64,000 nucleotides of DNA from positions 2,294,001 through 2,358,000 of the forward strand of contig BTPP01000002.1 in assembly GCA_037102815.1 (NCBI GenBank). The letters are read 5' to 3'. Each line of letters begins with the position of its first letter. The first letter of the stretch is position 1. Under the pieces are notes generated by a model that was not told where the DNA came from, searched no databases, and saw nothing but the letters and a program-made list of their open reading frames with translations. Shown in pieces: positions 1 to 11,302 of the stretch. A program made the translations under genes and the position numbers. Source of the DNA: Neurospora intermedia. Its lineage: Eukaryota; Ascomycota; Sordariomycetes; Sordariales; Sordariaceae.

Positions 1-1115
1 TTTCTGGAGATCATCGTCGTTCTTAGCGGGATGGTCAGATCTCGAGAAGAAGGCCAAGAGCAAATGTGCGGCGCTATCTTTCTCACATTCCCTGCGGCTA
101 TCCTTTGGTCAGAGATCCAATGGCTTCCCGTTTGTGAGCTGCATCTCCGCTCCGTTCAACTCAGTCCAATGACTCTAGACCCCTGTCTCATTACGTCTGG
201 CCAAGACGTCGGTACGGGATGTTGGGCTATCATCATCTTCAGCTTCCCGTGGGTTTGAGGGGCTTGCTGCCGTCAGTGTGACCGTCCGTCTGAATGGTGA
301 TGTGGGTTGGTCAGTGGAGGAACACAGCCAATAGGTCAGCCACATCCAACCCACGGGGTACTTACTTATTTCGATCATGCCTCCATGAGATGCTGCTTCT
401 GCTTCCCTCGAATCTCTTCGACCCAACTTCATCTTCTCAAGCAACACCAAACATAGTTATTCGAAGTCCCCTTTCTGGGGCCCATCTTCACAAGGGCTGA
501 CAGTAGCTACTGTGTCTCTCGTGCTTAACCCTACGCCTGGTTACCTACAATAACTTCATACAAGAAAATCAGCAATCCCGTCACCAAAGAATTCATAACT
601 CAAAATCCTTACTCTACCTTGACCTTACACTGCTCCAATTTCCCTTCATACGTGACCAAAACTCTCGCCTCGACTGTCTCTTGAACCGCCGAACTTAGGT
701 TCACGCAACAAGCACACAACACATACAACACCAGGGCCGTTCGTCGGACAGGTCTCATTGATGTCGGCTGACCTCCGTACTGCCCTCAACTGTCTTCGAC
801 ACCCATCGAGATTTATGCCCGTCTCGAGAAGTCAACTCTCGAAAGTCCACACGGGTGATAGCATACAAAATATATTATCTGCCGTATAAGCAAAGTGCGT
901 GTTCAGTCTTCTTCATGTCTTCTGCACCAAATGTTGTTCCTGCTTGGATTCATGGTATAGGTACTTTCCCTGATGGTAGCGTCTTCAAAGGACGTCTCCT
1001 TGAGCATCTTTACACCTTCCTTGACCATTTTCAGGTCTTTCTGTGATATTCCAGTCTCCTTATAAAGAGCACGTTGACTTACACCTCAGGTACTTGGAAG
1101 GAACTACTGCCCATC
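1..1115. other. Upstream region of the GNAT gene, no gene recognised
   Basis: Open frames here are short, overlap one another on both strands and match no family I recognise. A TATAAAG-like word lies at about 1061-1067, roughly 50 bases before the first ATG of the acetyltransferase. The stretch is best read as promoter and 5' leader. The distal end or a 5' exon of a gene outside the window cannot be excluded. Confidence 0.4.
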
Positions 1116-2627
1116 ATGGAGACTGTCACTACAAGTAATAGTTCGATTACTATTACTAGTGATTCAACTACAATCAGCAATACTGCTGCTACCTCAAGCT
1201 CTGCGCCAGCAGTCACCGTTGTCGAGCTCAAGCGCTATTCCCTAGTGCCTCCAAAGTGGCAAGAATTCGTCCGTGTTGCCGGCATGTCGGAGTGTAGGGA
1301 GGTCTCACTGTCCCTGGCCCATGCCTTTGCTGCCGACGACTACGCCCAGTATCTTGTCAACACAGAGGATCCCGAGGACGAGAAGACTGTCGTCGGTTCA
1401 GGTGGTGGAGACAGCAGAGGCGTGATGATGTCCAGCGGCACCATCATGACCCCAGAGGACAAGTGGAAGCTGCATGTAGATATCATGACTTATGCTGTCG
1501 CGATGCATTGCCTCAACGGGCTGGTGACGACATTTGGTCCGGAGTATGATAGCGTTGCGCTTTGGTAAGTGGTTTATTATTTTTTGCCCCCTTCCTCTTG
1601 AGTCATAACTGCTTGCTTGAGTACAAATTCGAAACGTTGATGTGGCGTAATTGTCCACATGAGAGATGCTTGATATCAGCACATTACAGAAAGCAAAGTC
1701 ATGGCTAACACATACACACTGACTCCTTGCCGTGCGTGCCAAACCCTCGAACTCCGCGAGGCGCGGGCTTCGACCTTCGACCAGATCAAGGTAAGATAAG
1801 GTAAGAAGTTTCCGAGATGTCACAAAAAAAAAAGGTCCTCGAAGCCCGCCTTATGCGAGAATGTCGCGGGGTTTTCGCAGCTGCACGGTAACTGTGAGAT
1901 CTCAGTGTGTATCCAAATATTGCAGGCTACCACCTGGTCACCATCTTGATAGCTGGTGGGTGCTGCTTCGCAGCGGAGCCTGGAGGCTCTACTATCAGTT
2001 GTCTATCGAGGGCAGGAAGCGTTACTTTGACGAGGTGGTCCCTCTCCTGCATGACACCAAGGCGCAAGTCCTGGGCGAGAGGGATCATGATGCCTGGTAC
2101 TTGGTTTACTTGGGCACGAAGCCGAGCTCCCAGGGGAGAGGGTATGCGGGGAAGTTGTTGAAGGATGTCATGCAGCGGGTAAGTCTTGCACCGTCTCATT
2201 TCGCGGATTATTATCAAAAGGGGTAAAAAACAAAAAAAAAACCAAAGCAAAAAGCTAACACAACCGCTTATGCTTTCAGGCCGACGCCGAAAACAGACCC
2301 ATGTATCTCGAATCTAGCTCACTCGCCAACAACTCCTACTACCAGAAATTCGGCTTCGAGATCAAGAGGGACATCTTCCTGAAGCGTGGACGGGACCCCG
2401 TCCGTTTGTCCATTATGGTCCGCGAGCCCAATGCCTCTGGCATGACTCCCAGTAGCACCCGCAAGGATCTTGTTGCTGGTGGCTCTAACGTTGGCACGAC
2501 CACTAGCAATACCCTTTTGGGATCTACTAGGGTCAAGTTTCCTACTGTCGGCTCCCACCATCATCATGGCCTTGCACATGGGCATTACCATGTTGGTCTT
2601 GGAGTTGGCGGTAAGAAGTTGATGTAA
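1116..2627 (+). CDS. GNAT-family N-acetyltransferase, 3 exons, 349 aa
   Basis: Exons are 1116-1564, 1926-2178 and 2280-2627 (449+253+348 nt, closing in frame). The protein has a Ser/Thr-rich N-terminus of about 45 residues. The central segment, from the exon 2 start at residue 150, begins LPPGHHLDSWW, typical of a fungal subgroup of GNAT enzymes of unknown substrate. The acetyl-CoA pyrophosphate-binding motif A (Q/R-x-x-G-x-G/A) is seen as SSQGRGYAGKLL near residues 215-226. The C-terminal fold signature follows in exon 3 (YLESS, then YYQKFGFE). The family transfers acetyl from acetyl-CoA to an amine; the acceptor cannot be inferred. ATG 1116 is the first in-frame ATG. Intron 1 is long (361 nt) and intron 2 is 101 nt. 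The 3' end faces the RPA2 gene. Confidence 0.88.
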
Positions 2628-3251
2628 GTTGGTGGTGATATAGTGGTGTTTTCATGGAGGGTGACGCAGACAACGACTCAGATTGGACACTTGTGTTTTT
2701 ATTCACGTTTGACCTCGGACCATGAGTCTCACTATTGGGTCTCTGACTTGTGTTTACTGATTGCAAGGGTGGGATATGTTGGTTTTCGGTTTCATTTTAT
2801 ACTCGAGCTGCAACGGCTGTCAGTTGCACGCCTTCATGATACACACTCGTTTCATAGCTCAGCCGTCCGGCCTACTACAATGTTAGCTCTACGATGCAAC
2901 AAGTCATCAGATGCCCTTCTTTACCTCAAAATTGACTCGGGTATATTCTCTTCGTGTTAACAGACGCAGAACCGCAAAACCAAACATGAAAACTAAGAAA
3001 AAAAGAAACCATCCATTCCGGTCCATTCTTGTAAAACGTCAAGCCTTGAGGCGCCATTCGTTTCCTCGTCCAGATAGGTGGGCCGAAAAAAACAAAAAGA
3101 AAACATGATCCTCTTCAAGACTTTTCCTGTGCCTTTCTCATCCCTTTCCTCCTCCGGTGGTATTTCGAGCCTGGCCTGTCAGTACCGCTTGCTCTGCCTC
3201 CCCCATTCCCAACCACACACGTTAAACTCACCCAAAGCCGAGCTCTCTGAA
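2628..3251. other. Convergent intergenic region between the GNAT gene and RPA2
   Basis: This spacer lies between the 3' ends of the acetyltransferase (+) and RPA2 (-) genes. A-rich stretches near 2980-3005 and 3084-3105 could serve 3'-end formation. I see no gene; ORFs are short and lack family features. Confidence 0.5.
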
Positions 3252-4311
3252 CTAATAATCCAGAATGGCCCACGTCTCATCATCCTGCGTGGTGTAAATA
3301 ATACCCTGCCCCAGCAACTCATCCGCCGCATTTGTGATATCTCTAACCGACATCCTTGTGCCCTGCGCAATCACATGCAAATTGACACCCTCCGTCCCGC
3401 CAGGCGAGTTATTGATGAAATTGCACATGATCTGCGCGTTCCTTGAGCACGTCGCTAACCTCGCCTGCATCGCACTGTTGCCTCCACCGGGGCCAGCGCC
3501 GCCCATAGCAACATCGCCGCCTCCTGCTCCGTATCCCTGATCCACAAACATGTTGTCCCCTCCGCCACCTTCTTGTTTGGTGGCACCACCACTACCCGGG
3601 GCTCCCTTGGTAAAGAACAGATGCACGTACGTCGCCTCAAGCAGGTGGTAGTTGACCTCGTTGAAATCCTCAATCTGGCGTATGAAGTTGGCGCTTACGT
3701 GTTTCTTGCCGCCGAGAGTCTTAAGACGGCCCCACACGCGCACGAAGGCGTCGGGCGCGATCGCGCCGGCACCGCTGCCACCGTCCTCGCCGCCTTGCGC
3801 TTCCGAATCGACCCACTTCTTGACGTCGATGGCTCCTGTGCCGTCATCAATACGGTACGTGATGTTAGTCGGTTGAGGCTTGACCGAGCGCACTTGGCCC
3901 ACAATGGTCACTTGGGTTACTGGGTGGCCGTCGATGGCAAGCTCGGCGCCGGGGAAGGTCTCTTCCCAATCGAGAAGCTGTTTTATGGTTACGGGGCGGA
4001 GGGACTCGTCGGCGTACTGTTGTTGGACGAGAGACAGGCTGTCAGTACCTGATTTGGGTGCTGAGGCGAAGGAAGAAAGCCAGGAAGGAAGGAAGGAAGG
4101 AAGGGGTAGAGGTAAATTGGGATAACAGAGGACTTACCTTGGAGCCACCGGCTTGACTACCACCTTGTTGGGATCCGGACATGAAGCCACCGCCATCGCC
4201 ACCACCATATCCGCCGTAGCCCGCTGTCAAGGTCACACACAGTTAGCTGACTAGACATTTGCGGAGCCTAGGAGAAGAACTGAGGAACTCGGTATAGAAT
4301 TACTTACCCAT
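3252..4311 (-). CDS. rfa2: Replication protein A 32-kDa subunit (RPA2/Rfa2/Ssb2), 3 exons, 284 aa
   Basis: Exons on the minus strand are 4311-4308 (ATG plus one base), 4223-4138 and 4016-3252. The protein is the middle subunit of the heterotrimeric single-stranded-DNA binding complex RPA, needed for nuclear DNA replication, repair and recombination. It starts with a Gly/Ser/Tyr-rich tail (about residues 2-30), the segment that is phosphorylated in this family. Next comes ADESLRPVTIKQLLDWEE, the usual entry to the OB fold, then the fold itself (VTIVGQVRSV, TYRIDDGTG, VRVWGRLKTLGGKKHVSANF, to about residue 175). A Gly-rich linker leads to a C-terminal winged helix (about 215-284, ending DDETWAILDY). 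The very short first exon is supported by ATGG|GTAAGT and a GACAG acceptor that restore Met-Ala-Gly-Tyr. Intron 2 has two in-frame acceptors; 4016 is preferred because an ACTGAC branch site precedes it. Length suits fungal RPA2. Confidence 0.92.
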
Positions 4312-4786
4312 GAGTCTGGTGTTACTGTATCCTCGGCTATTTAATGAATAGGTTCGATTGACTTTCCGTCTTCTCGCAAAAGATCCAGTCGTAGGCAATG
4401 AGTGTGATGGACGAGCTGGTATCAAACGGTGGATTGCGGGGTGAAAGATTGATGCTGGGAGACGCGTTTGGACGCGCCGAGAGGCAGCAAGCACTAAAGG
4501 CGGACCCCACTGTCCCACTGCCAGGTGTACTGCGTAAGAGACGGGAGCAGGCAGCACAGTAAGGGTTAGGGTTCAACATCTGTGAATGACGTATACCATA
4601 CATAGTACAGTACCCGCCTCTCAGCTGCAAACCATCCCTTGCTCAAGGTTTAGCTGGGTTTTAGGGACTACTATACACACTCAGTGACATGAAGCTGTCA
4701 CGCCATTAGAAAAGTACCGAGTGGTGTGAAGACTTGCTCTAGTGAGATGAATACCATATAGTCAACCTTCCGTCTGGTTAAACCCA
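4312..4786. promoter_or_regulatory. Divergent promoter of RPA2 and the DUF202 gene with MCB and telobox words
   Basis: The 475-bp spacer is shared by the two divergent starts. It contains ACGCGT at 4462-4467, the MluI cell-cycle box bound by MBF in yeasts, with a near copy (GACGCGCC) at 4471-4478. It also holds a telomere-like GGGTTAGGGTT at 4563-4573, matching the telobox bound by Tbf1/TRF-like proteins. MCB elements fit S-phase expression of a replication gene. The functions are inferred from motif identity only. Confidence 0.5.
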
Positions 4787-5641
4787 ATGTCTCAAACAGC
4801 AACATCCCAAAGCGCCACCCTCGTCACCGAAGACGAGGAAGAAAACGGGACTTATACCAATGACAGAGGGGTCACAAGATGCTGCTCATGCTGTGTGAAT
4901 CCTTCCTCGCTGCTTGAGCCCATCGACCTTTCCGATAGGCACGACACCAGTCTCCTCGATGAAAACGAAAACACCTTCTGTCTCTGGCCGCTTTTCGGTC
5001 CTATACTGTTCGAAAATGAGAGTAGCGACTGTAGAGATCATTGCGCGAACGAGAGAAGTACGTCCATCATGTCTTTCGGATCTGGTTCCGTTACTTCTGT
5101 AGAACGACACCTAGAACACTGAAACTTGCTGACTCATATGTTATTGCTAAACAGCGTTCCTATCGTTCCTTCGCTTGTCCATCTACATGGCCATCGTTTC
5201 CGTCGCCATAGTGCTCTCGTTCCACCTTCGCAAGGCAGCTAGCGATTTGGAGTTGCGGATGGCGAAGCCGTTGGGCATCATTTTCTGGGTGCTTTCTGTC
5301 TCTTGCCTTGGTGTAGGAGTGGCCAACTATATCCGTACGTCATGGCTGATTTGGCGTATCCTATTTCAACCCCCAGCTCCAAGAATCCTCAAAACCCAAC
5401 GCTGACATGAGCGGGTTTTTATGCTCCAGAAACCGTGAACAAGTATAGCCGTAGGGCGGCAATTGTACAGACAGGTTGGAGAACACAAATCGTGAGCATA
5501 CTGACTCTTCATCTTCCCACTTGTCATGACTAACCAATTGAATGTAATGCATAGATTATGGGAATCATTGCCCTTTCCATATTCGGGGCATGTATTACGC
5601 TTCTAGTTGTGAACAAGTATGGAGAGCAGGCTGATGAGTAG
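4787..5641 (+). CDS. DUF202 small integral membrane protein, 4 exons, 199 aa
   Basis: Exons are 4787-5057, 5155-5334, 5430-5491 and 5555-5641 (600 nt in total). The C-terminal half carries the DUF202 fold. It opens with ANERTFLSFLRLSIYMA, close to the N/A-R-E/R-TFLxxLRLS signature, and runs through three predicted membrane segments. These begin at IYMAIVSVAIVLSF (about 96-112), LGIIFWVLSVSCLGVGVANY (about 130-150) and IIMGIIALSIFGACITLLVV (about 172-192). The N-terminal 85 residues are acidic and hydrophilic with a Cys cluster (RCCSCCVNP). DUF202 also forms the membrane domain of vacuolar VTC proteins, so an endomembrane location is plausible, but no biochemical role is established for stand-alone members. 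It shares a divergent promoter with RPA2. Confidence 0.85.
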
Positions 5642-5884
5642 TGACTGAGGAGGATATCATCCACGGAACTTGGTTTCGACATGTTGCGACAAATGTTAGA
5701 TGTCAGTAGAGGCAAAGGATTGTCGACGATATGCATCGCACTTGTACTAGAACAGCGAATAAGTGTCTGGGCCCATCGACACGCCATAGTGAAGATAATG
5801 CCAGCATCAACCCACAATATCCAAAGACGCCGAAATTATACATCGCCAAAACCACACCACCCCCAAATCACCCATCTAACCTCG
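5642..5884. other. Short convergent spacer
   Basis: About 240 bases lie between the stop codons of the DUF202 gene (+) and the glycosyltransferase-like gene (-). It probably holds both 3' ends. No further feature is seen. Confidence 0.5.
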
Positions 5885-8297
5885 TCATCGATTACAAAAC
5901 AAATTCTCCACCCCTCCTTTCCGAACCCCATTAGCTAAGATATTCTTTTCATCCTCGTCCTCCTCACCGTCCTCACCCATCTGACTCTTCCCCTTCTCCA
6001 ACTTCCCACACCCCACCGCTCTCCTGAACTCATCCACATATTCCCCTACCCCCCTATCCACCTCCGCTAAGCTCGTCGCCCTTCCCTCCCAATCCAGTAA
6101 CGGCATATCACCAAAGGGCACGAGATTGCCCCCGGCGGGTAAGCTGTCCAGTAGCGAACCGGGGGAGAGGCTAATTTCATCCTTTTGTTTCCCTAGCTCA
6201 TTCCGATTGCCGCTATCGCTCCCACTACCAGTTTCGCTGCTGCGGTACTCCTCCGGCCCTCGGTAGAGCTCATTATGCACAGTCGCCAGGTTCCTCGCTG
6301 TTTGGGGGCTGGGGTACAAGGTGAAGTAGCCGCGGGCGCGCGCGAGACGGAGGGCGTGTTCGAGCCAGGAGGGGTAGTGTTTGCTAATTTGTTTTTGGGT
6401 GAAAAAATCCAAGGCAGGGTTGGTAGTACTAGCACGTTGTTGCTGTTGGTGAAGGAACTCGAGTGATTTGGACACGAGTTTGTGGAGTTCCATCCACTTT
6501 TGGCCGCTGTAGAGGACGGCGTTGCTGCCGGGAGCTTGCCAGAGGAAGGGGGTGTTGTTGTCAGTGGGGGTTTTCTTTTGTTGTTTTTGTTGTTGGGCGG
6601 CAGTAGCCTTCTTGGACGCAGAGGGCGGGCTGAAAGGTTTGAGGGCATCGCCTGGGTGGGTTGAGGGAAGCTCTAGACTGATACCAAGAAGGCGAGAGTC
6701 CCATTGTTGCATGGTAGCGGGGACGGAGTAGCTGTATTCAAGGAGTGCGTACTTTAGGTCTTTGAGAAATGCTGTCAACATCGGGGGGGCTTTCTAAAGC
6801 AAATGATTTACAAACTGGGGGTACGGCGGCTTACAATGATAGAACCGAGGGGATAACTCGACATTCGGAGAGAGAACTAAGACATGGGAATGCTGGTCTG
6901 CGGGCCAGAAAGACTCGAGGAATCGCACTGAGCTCTCTTCTTCCGTCAAGCTCTTACGCGGGATACGGTGGCGAAGAGTCAGTTGACGAACGTGAGTCGG
7001 ATTATACGCTCGGGAAGGCGGCCACTGGAACTTCTGCAGAAACTGAGTCGTAGCGGCGTCAATATCGTGAGAAAGCTCAATGGTCAAGTGCGGAATAGCA
7101 CAAGCCGTGAAATCCGCGGCCGACAGAGATTTCAGCAGCCGAATTAGGCTTCCCGAGGTGCCGGTTGAGGCGTAGACCATGATCTCGACATTGACTTTGT
7201 TCCAAGCTATGTTCGTTGACGTTAGCCATAGTCATCTTGAACAATCAGCGTGCTATCGTCTCCTCACCTGCTAAAGAAGCACTATCCAGCTTCGTCATCC
7301 AAGCAAGGTGTTTCTGTGCGCCCTCGGGTAGTTCGATCAGAGGGAATCCTTCCTCAGATGCCTGGGCTCTTGCAGCGGGAAGGAAATACTCCTCTTCTTC
7401 GCCCGAAGCATCTACAAGCACAGCTTGAGGGTGCATGTACGTTTGGACGTGGTCTAGCAGCCGCAGGTCAGATGTATACAGCCAAGGACATTTGTGGAAG
7501 CGGTTCTATTTACGGAAGGCACGAGATACACCCTTAGAAAGGCGTGTCTTGGTTGACTCGGTCGATTTATCCAGACGGGCGTCTACAGCTGGGTTAGCGA
7601 CACGAGTCATAGTTTTATCCATTCTCTGTTACAAACAGAGCTCTATCATACCGTGAAATATAATCTGGCAGGACTGGTCGATGCCGTTGATGGCCTGCAG
7701 CTGCTCCATATCGATATCACTTCGGCTCATGAGGGCAAAATGCACGTAGCTCCGCAACTCGGTCCCCATCTGACAAGCCATTGGCAGCAACTTAGCAGCG
7801 CTCTTAAGGCTGGATGCCGCAAACAGTATGTTTTTATTCGTAGGAGACGTTCCCTGTGTCTCGTATATTGCTTGTAGCGACACAGCGAGATTGGGAAACG
7901 TGATGGGGCCATTGTAGCCAACATCCGGCACAGGCTTTGGGTCAACTTCAGGAATAGGCTTTGGCTTCTGCTTGGCGGTCTCAGGCTTTGTCGGTGGTTT
8001 CCAAGGACGATTGGGATTTAACTTGGGAATGCTCGGTGCGTTCGACGGGTGTTGAGCGGAAGCGGGGCGATAGACGGGGTGTCGGTGGTCTCGAATGGGG
8101 TTATCTGTAGGTATGTTGTGTATGAAAAGGTAGACGAAGATGGCGACGGTCAAGGCTATGGCGAGACGCTTCAGCGTCTTCCGTGGGGGAATCCGAGCCG
8201 CATTCCATTGCGAGGATCGGACTGGGGGAATCTTGGTCCGCTTGTGATCGTCGTCTTTCTTTCCAAGCTCCTCGTTCGTCATGAACAGATTAGCCAT
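5885..8297 (-). CDS. Type II membrane glycosyltransferase-like protein (fungal GT2-like family), 5 exons, 719 aa
   Basis: Exons are 8297-7652, 7582-7514, 7453-7268, 7206-6835 and 6771-5885. A single signal anchor lies at about residues 41-62 (LAIALTVAIFVYLFIHNIPT) after a short basic cytosolic tail. A Pro/Lys-rich stem spans about 75-130, and the luminal domain has the architecture of Golgi/ER type II glycosyltransferases. Conserved blocks include HPQAVLVDASGEEEEYFL, SGSLIRLLKSLSAADF, LTIELSHDID, LTLRHRIP and FLESFWPADQHSHVLVLSP. I recall these from fungal proteins labelled glycosyltransferase 2-like; no substrate is known to me. An in-frame TAG near 7506-7508 is removed by intron 2 (GTAAAT donor, CTGAC branch, CTAG acceptor), which restores AFHHVQTYMHPQ, so the gene is intact. 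The 5' end faces SYO1 across a divergent promoter. Confidence 0.85.
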
Positions 8298-9214
8298 GGT
8301 GGGTTAAAGTCTAAAGATAGGCCGGATTGCGGAGGAGCGGGTGGCTGGCTTCGAAGTGGTTTGGGCGAGACCAGAAGACGGCGCGTTTTGCATAGGCAGC
8401 GACGGAGGTTAGCGACCCAGGTTTGCAATCTTGAACTTATTGCTGACACCTCTCGCGCCTGATGTTTTGGAATCGTGATGACGAGGTCATTCGCGTAGGT
8501 CTTGCAGTTGTGCCGCGCAGAGATAATGGCGAAAAAGGAAAGCTGGGCGATTGTCTTTGTGTGTCAGTTTCGACTCGATTGATCTTGGAGTCCACTGCTG
8601 TGTTTCAGATCCCTGTAGACCCGTACACTACATACAGTTGGCTCAACAGACGGTTTCGGTGGCTCGGGAATTGAAGCGAATTGCCCGTCTGCCTTCAAAC
8701 TGATGTCATCCGAGAAAGCTTCCGGACGGGACCGGGAGCTTCAAAAGTTGGGTTTAAAGATTGATCCCGCAATAACGATAGAGGTAGGTACGCAGCTCAA
8801 GGGTCAGGCGCATACATATGTAGAACGGCGCAGCTGCGCCTGTCGATCTCATCCCCACTTGCCAAGATAAGCTCGGGGTTCAAGCACCCGAGGTCCCCTG
8901 CAGTTGGGGAAGCCCCACTTGGTTAGCTGGAGATCGGGACGGAACCCCTGTCCACTGCTGCGGAAGGGAATCAGCGGGTGGGGCTGATGGTTCATCTGTC
9001 GAAGGGTGGGGCACGAACAGTTTCAATGGCAATTGGAGAAAAAGCGCTGGATTTTTTTTTTCTGCACATTTTCCTAGTGTACGAAGTGTACACACTGCCA
9101 TCACCGCTTCAGTTTCTTTGCCTGCTTTTTACGTCGCCGATTACACATCATCTTTAAACATCACAATCCTTTCAGTCCTCCAACAACTGTCTATTCATAT
9201 TTCGGTATTACAAG
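8298..9214. promoter_or_regulatory. Divergent promoter between the GT-like gene and SYO1
   Basis: This 917-bp region separates two divergent starts. The segment just before SYO1 is pyrimidine-rich (CATCAC, TCCTTTCAGTCCTCC), typical of leaders of well-expressed fungal genes. A run of T (about 9052-9061) lies 150 bases upstream of the ATG. I see no gene here. Confidence 0.4.
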
Positions 9215-11302
9215 ATGGGCAAGTCCCGCAAAAACAGAGTCCGGCCCAATCGCGCCGACCCTATCGCGAAGCCTGTGAAGCCCCCATCGGACCCCGAGCT
9301 CGCTGCCTTGCGCGAAAGCCGCATTCTCCCCGTCGTCAAGGACCTACAGAGCCCCGATATAAAGTCCCGCACAGCCGCTGCTGGTGCCATTGCAAACATC
9401 GTCCAGGATACCAAGTGCAGAAAGCTTCTGCTCCGTGAACAGATCGTCCCCATCGTGCTTACCGAGACCCTTACCGACAACAGCATCGATAGCCGCGCCG
9501 CCGGCTGGGAGATTCTCAAGGTTCTCGTTCAGGAGGAGGAGAGCGACTTCTGCGTTCACCTCTACAGACTCGACATCCTAACCGCCATCGAACATGCCGC
9601 CAAGGCCCTCAACGAAACGCTTGCCTCAACCGAGCCGCCCTTTGCGAAACTCACCAGAGGCCAGCAACGCATCGTATGGGACATGAGCCATTCCCTCCTC
9701 GTCCTTCTTAGCTCCCTCGCCCTTGCTCGCGATGAGATTCTCGAGGCCATTGTTGCTAATCAGAACGTCGTTCGCTTCCTCTTCCGCATCGTCGCCACCG
9801 AGGCCGTTCCCCAAGCCGCCTTCGAGGAGACTCTCTCCTGCCTCATGACGCTTTCCGAAGACAATCTACCACTCGGCCAAGCCATCACCGACGACCAAGA
9901 GACCCGATGCTACGACAAACTCCTTGAGCTTGTCGCTGCTGGCGGTCCCCGCTCCGTGTTCGTTTGCGGAGTCCTTCACAACGTGTTTGCGTCGCTTCAG
10001 TGGTTGGATCACAGCCCAGGCAAGGATGGTGCTTGCGACGCCATGCTTGTTCCAACCTTATCCAAGGCCTTAGAACTGCCTCCTCCGAGCAACAAGGCCA
10101 ATGGCCAGGCCGATAGCTGGGCTCAAATGATGCAGGTTGCTCTTGAGATTGTGGCCTCGATTGGAACAGACCTGCAGACCGCACTGGAAAAGGGTAATCG
10201 CCCTCAGCCTGGTAGTGCTTCCAAGGACGAAGAGTGGAATGGGTTCGAAGAAGCCGAGAAGGACGACGACGCTATGGACGTTGACGAGGGCTCTGGTGAC
10301 GATAAGGACGAGGAGGACGACGAAGAGGAGGAAGAGGAGGAGGAGGGCGATGATGAAGAGGGTGATTCAGATGATGCAGAGTTCGATGAAGCCGACCTAG
10401 AGAAGGTTACCGGCATGGATTCCGAAGACGACAACGAAGACGACCTCGACGATCTACCCACCCTTCGCGAACTTATAAACAAGGCGATTCCTCAGCTTAT
10501 CCGGCTGACCAATATTGTTGTGGATGATGACAATAGCATGGCTATTCAGGGCCACGCCATCAGCGCGCTCAACAATATTGCTTGGACTATTTCATGTATC
10601 GACTTCTCTGACGGTGAAAACGCCAACATCTGGAAAGCATGGGCACCCGCCGGAAAGAGAATCTGGCAGCGGACCATCTCCCCGATCCTCGAAGCCGATA
10701 GCGCCGACCTGCAGCTTGCCACTCAAGTGACCAGCCTCGCGTGGGCTGTGGCCCGCAGTCTCAACGGCACCACCCCCCTCAGCAAAAACGAGCACCGCAA
10801 GTTCATGTCTCTTTACCAAGTGTCCAAGGCGCAACAGCAAACCACTATCACCTCTGATGCAGACGACAAGAACAAGGAGCAGCAAATTCAGGAGGATCCC
10901 TTCCAAGGCCTTGGCGTTAAGTGCATTGGCGTTCTCGGCGCTCTGGCTCGCGACCCCGCCCCTATCGATATTAACCGCGAAGTTGGTGTCTTCCTGATGA
11001 CTCTTCTCGGTAGTGCTGGAGAGTCTGGAGTCCCCCCGGCGGACATAATTCAAGCACTAAATGAAGTGTTCGACATTTATGGCGATGAGGAATACACGTG
11101 CGATGCCGAAGTATTCTGGAAGGACGGCTTCTTCAGCCACCTCGAGGAGCTCCAGCCCAAGTTGAAGGCAGTTGCCAAGGGCATCAACAAGAGGGCTTTT
11201 GAGGAGTTGAGGATAAAGGCCGATGAGGCACTGATAAACCTGGGAAGGTTTGTGCAGTACAAGAAGAAGCACGCGCCCAAGGTGAAGGAGGCGACGCAGT
11301 AA
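9215..11302 (+). CDS. syo1: Syo1-like symportin, ARM/HEAT-repeat chaperone of ribosomal proteins L5 and L11, 695 aa
   Basis: This is an intronless ORF. In yeast and Chaetomium, Syo1 binds uL18 (Rpl5) and uL5 (Rpl11) co-translationally and carries them with Kap104 into the nucleus for 5S RNP assembly of the 60S subunit. The N-terminus is basic and NLS-like (MGKSRKNRVRPNRADP). ARM/HEAT helices follow, starting LAALRESRILPVVKDLQSPD and AAAGAIANIVQD. A long acidic loop interrupts the solenoid at about residues 338-402 (runs of Glu/Asp including DEEDDEEEEEEEEGDDEEGD), the hallmark of Syo1. The C-terminal repeats end with basic KKKHAPKVKE. Length matches the family. The ATG at 9215 is in good context (AAGATGGGC). 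The gene converges with the Spf31-like gene. Confidence 0.93.
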   Translation: MGKSRKNRVRPNRADPIAKPVKPPSDPELAALRESRILPVVKDLQSPDIKSRTAAAGAIANIVQDTKCRKLLLREQIVPIVLTETLTDNSIDSRAAGWEILKVLVQEEESDFCVHLYRLDILTAIEHAAKALNETLASTEPPFAKLTRGQQRIVWDMSHSLLVLLSSLALARDEILEAIVANQNVVRFLFRIVATEAVPQAAFEETLSCLMTLSEDNLPLGQAITDDQETRCYDKLLELVAAGGPRSVFVCGVLHNVFASLQWLDHSPGKDGACDAMLVPTLSKALELPPPSNKANGQADSWAQMMQVALEIVASIGTDLQTALEKGNRPQPGSASKDEEWNGFEEAEKDDDAMDVDEGSGDDKDEEDDEEEEEEEEGDDEEGDSDDAEFDEADLEKVTGMDSEDDNEDDLDDLPTLRELINKAIPQLIRLTNIVVDDDNSMAIQGHAISALNNIAWTISCIDFSDGENANIWKAWAPAGKRIWQRTISPILEADSADLQLATQVTSLAWAVARSLNGTTPLSKNEHRKFMSLYQVSKAQQQTTITSDADDKNKEQQIQEDPFQGLGVKCIGVLGALARDPAPIDINREVGVFLMTLLGSAGESGVPPADIIQALNEVFDIYGDEEYTCDAEVFWKDGFFSHLEELQPKLKAVAKGINKRAFEELRIKADEALINLGRFVQYKKKHAPKVKEATQ

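Noticed and set aside
7454-7513. In-frame TAG inside the GT-like gene, suggesting a pseudogene
   Set aside because: The stop falls inside a 60-nt interval with donor GTAAAT, branch CTGAC and acceptor CTAG. Removing it restores a continuous frame in a conserved stretch.
10204-10482. Serine-rich ORF antisense to SYO1
   Set aside because: The poly-Ser run is only the complement of the GAGGAG/GACGAC acidic loop codons of Syo1.
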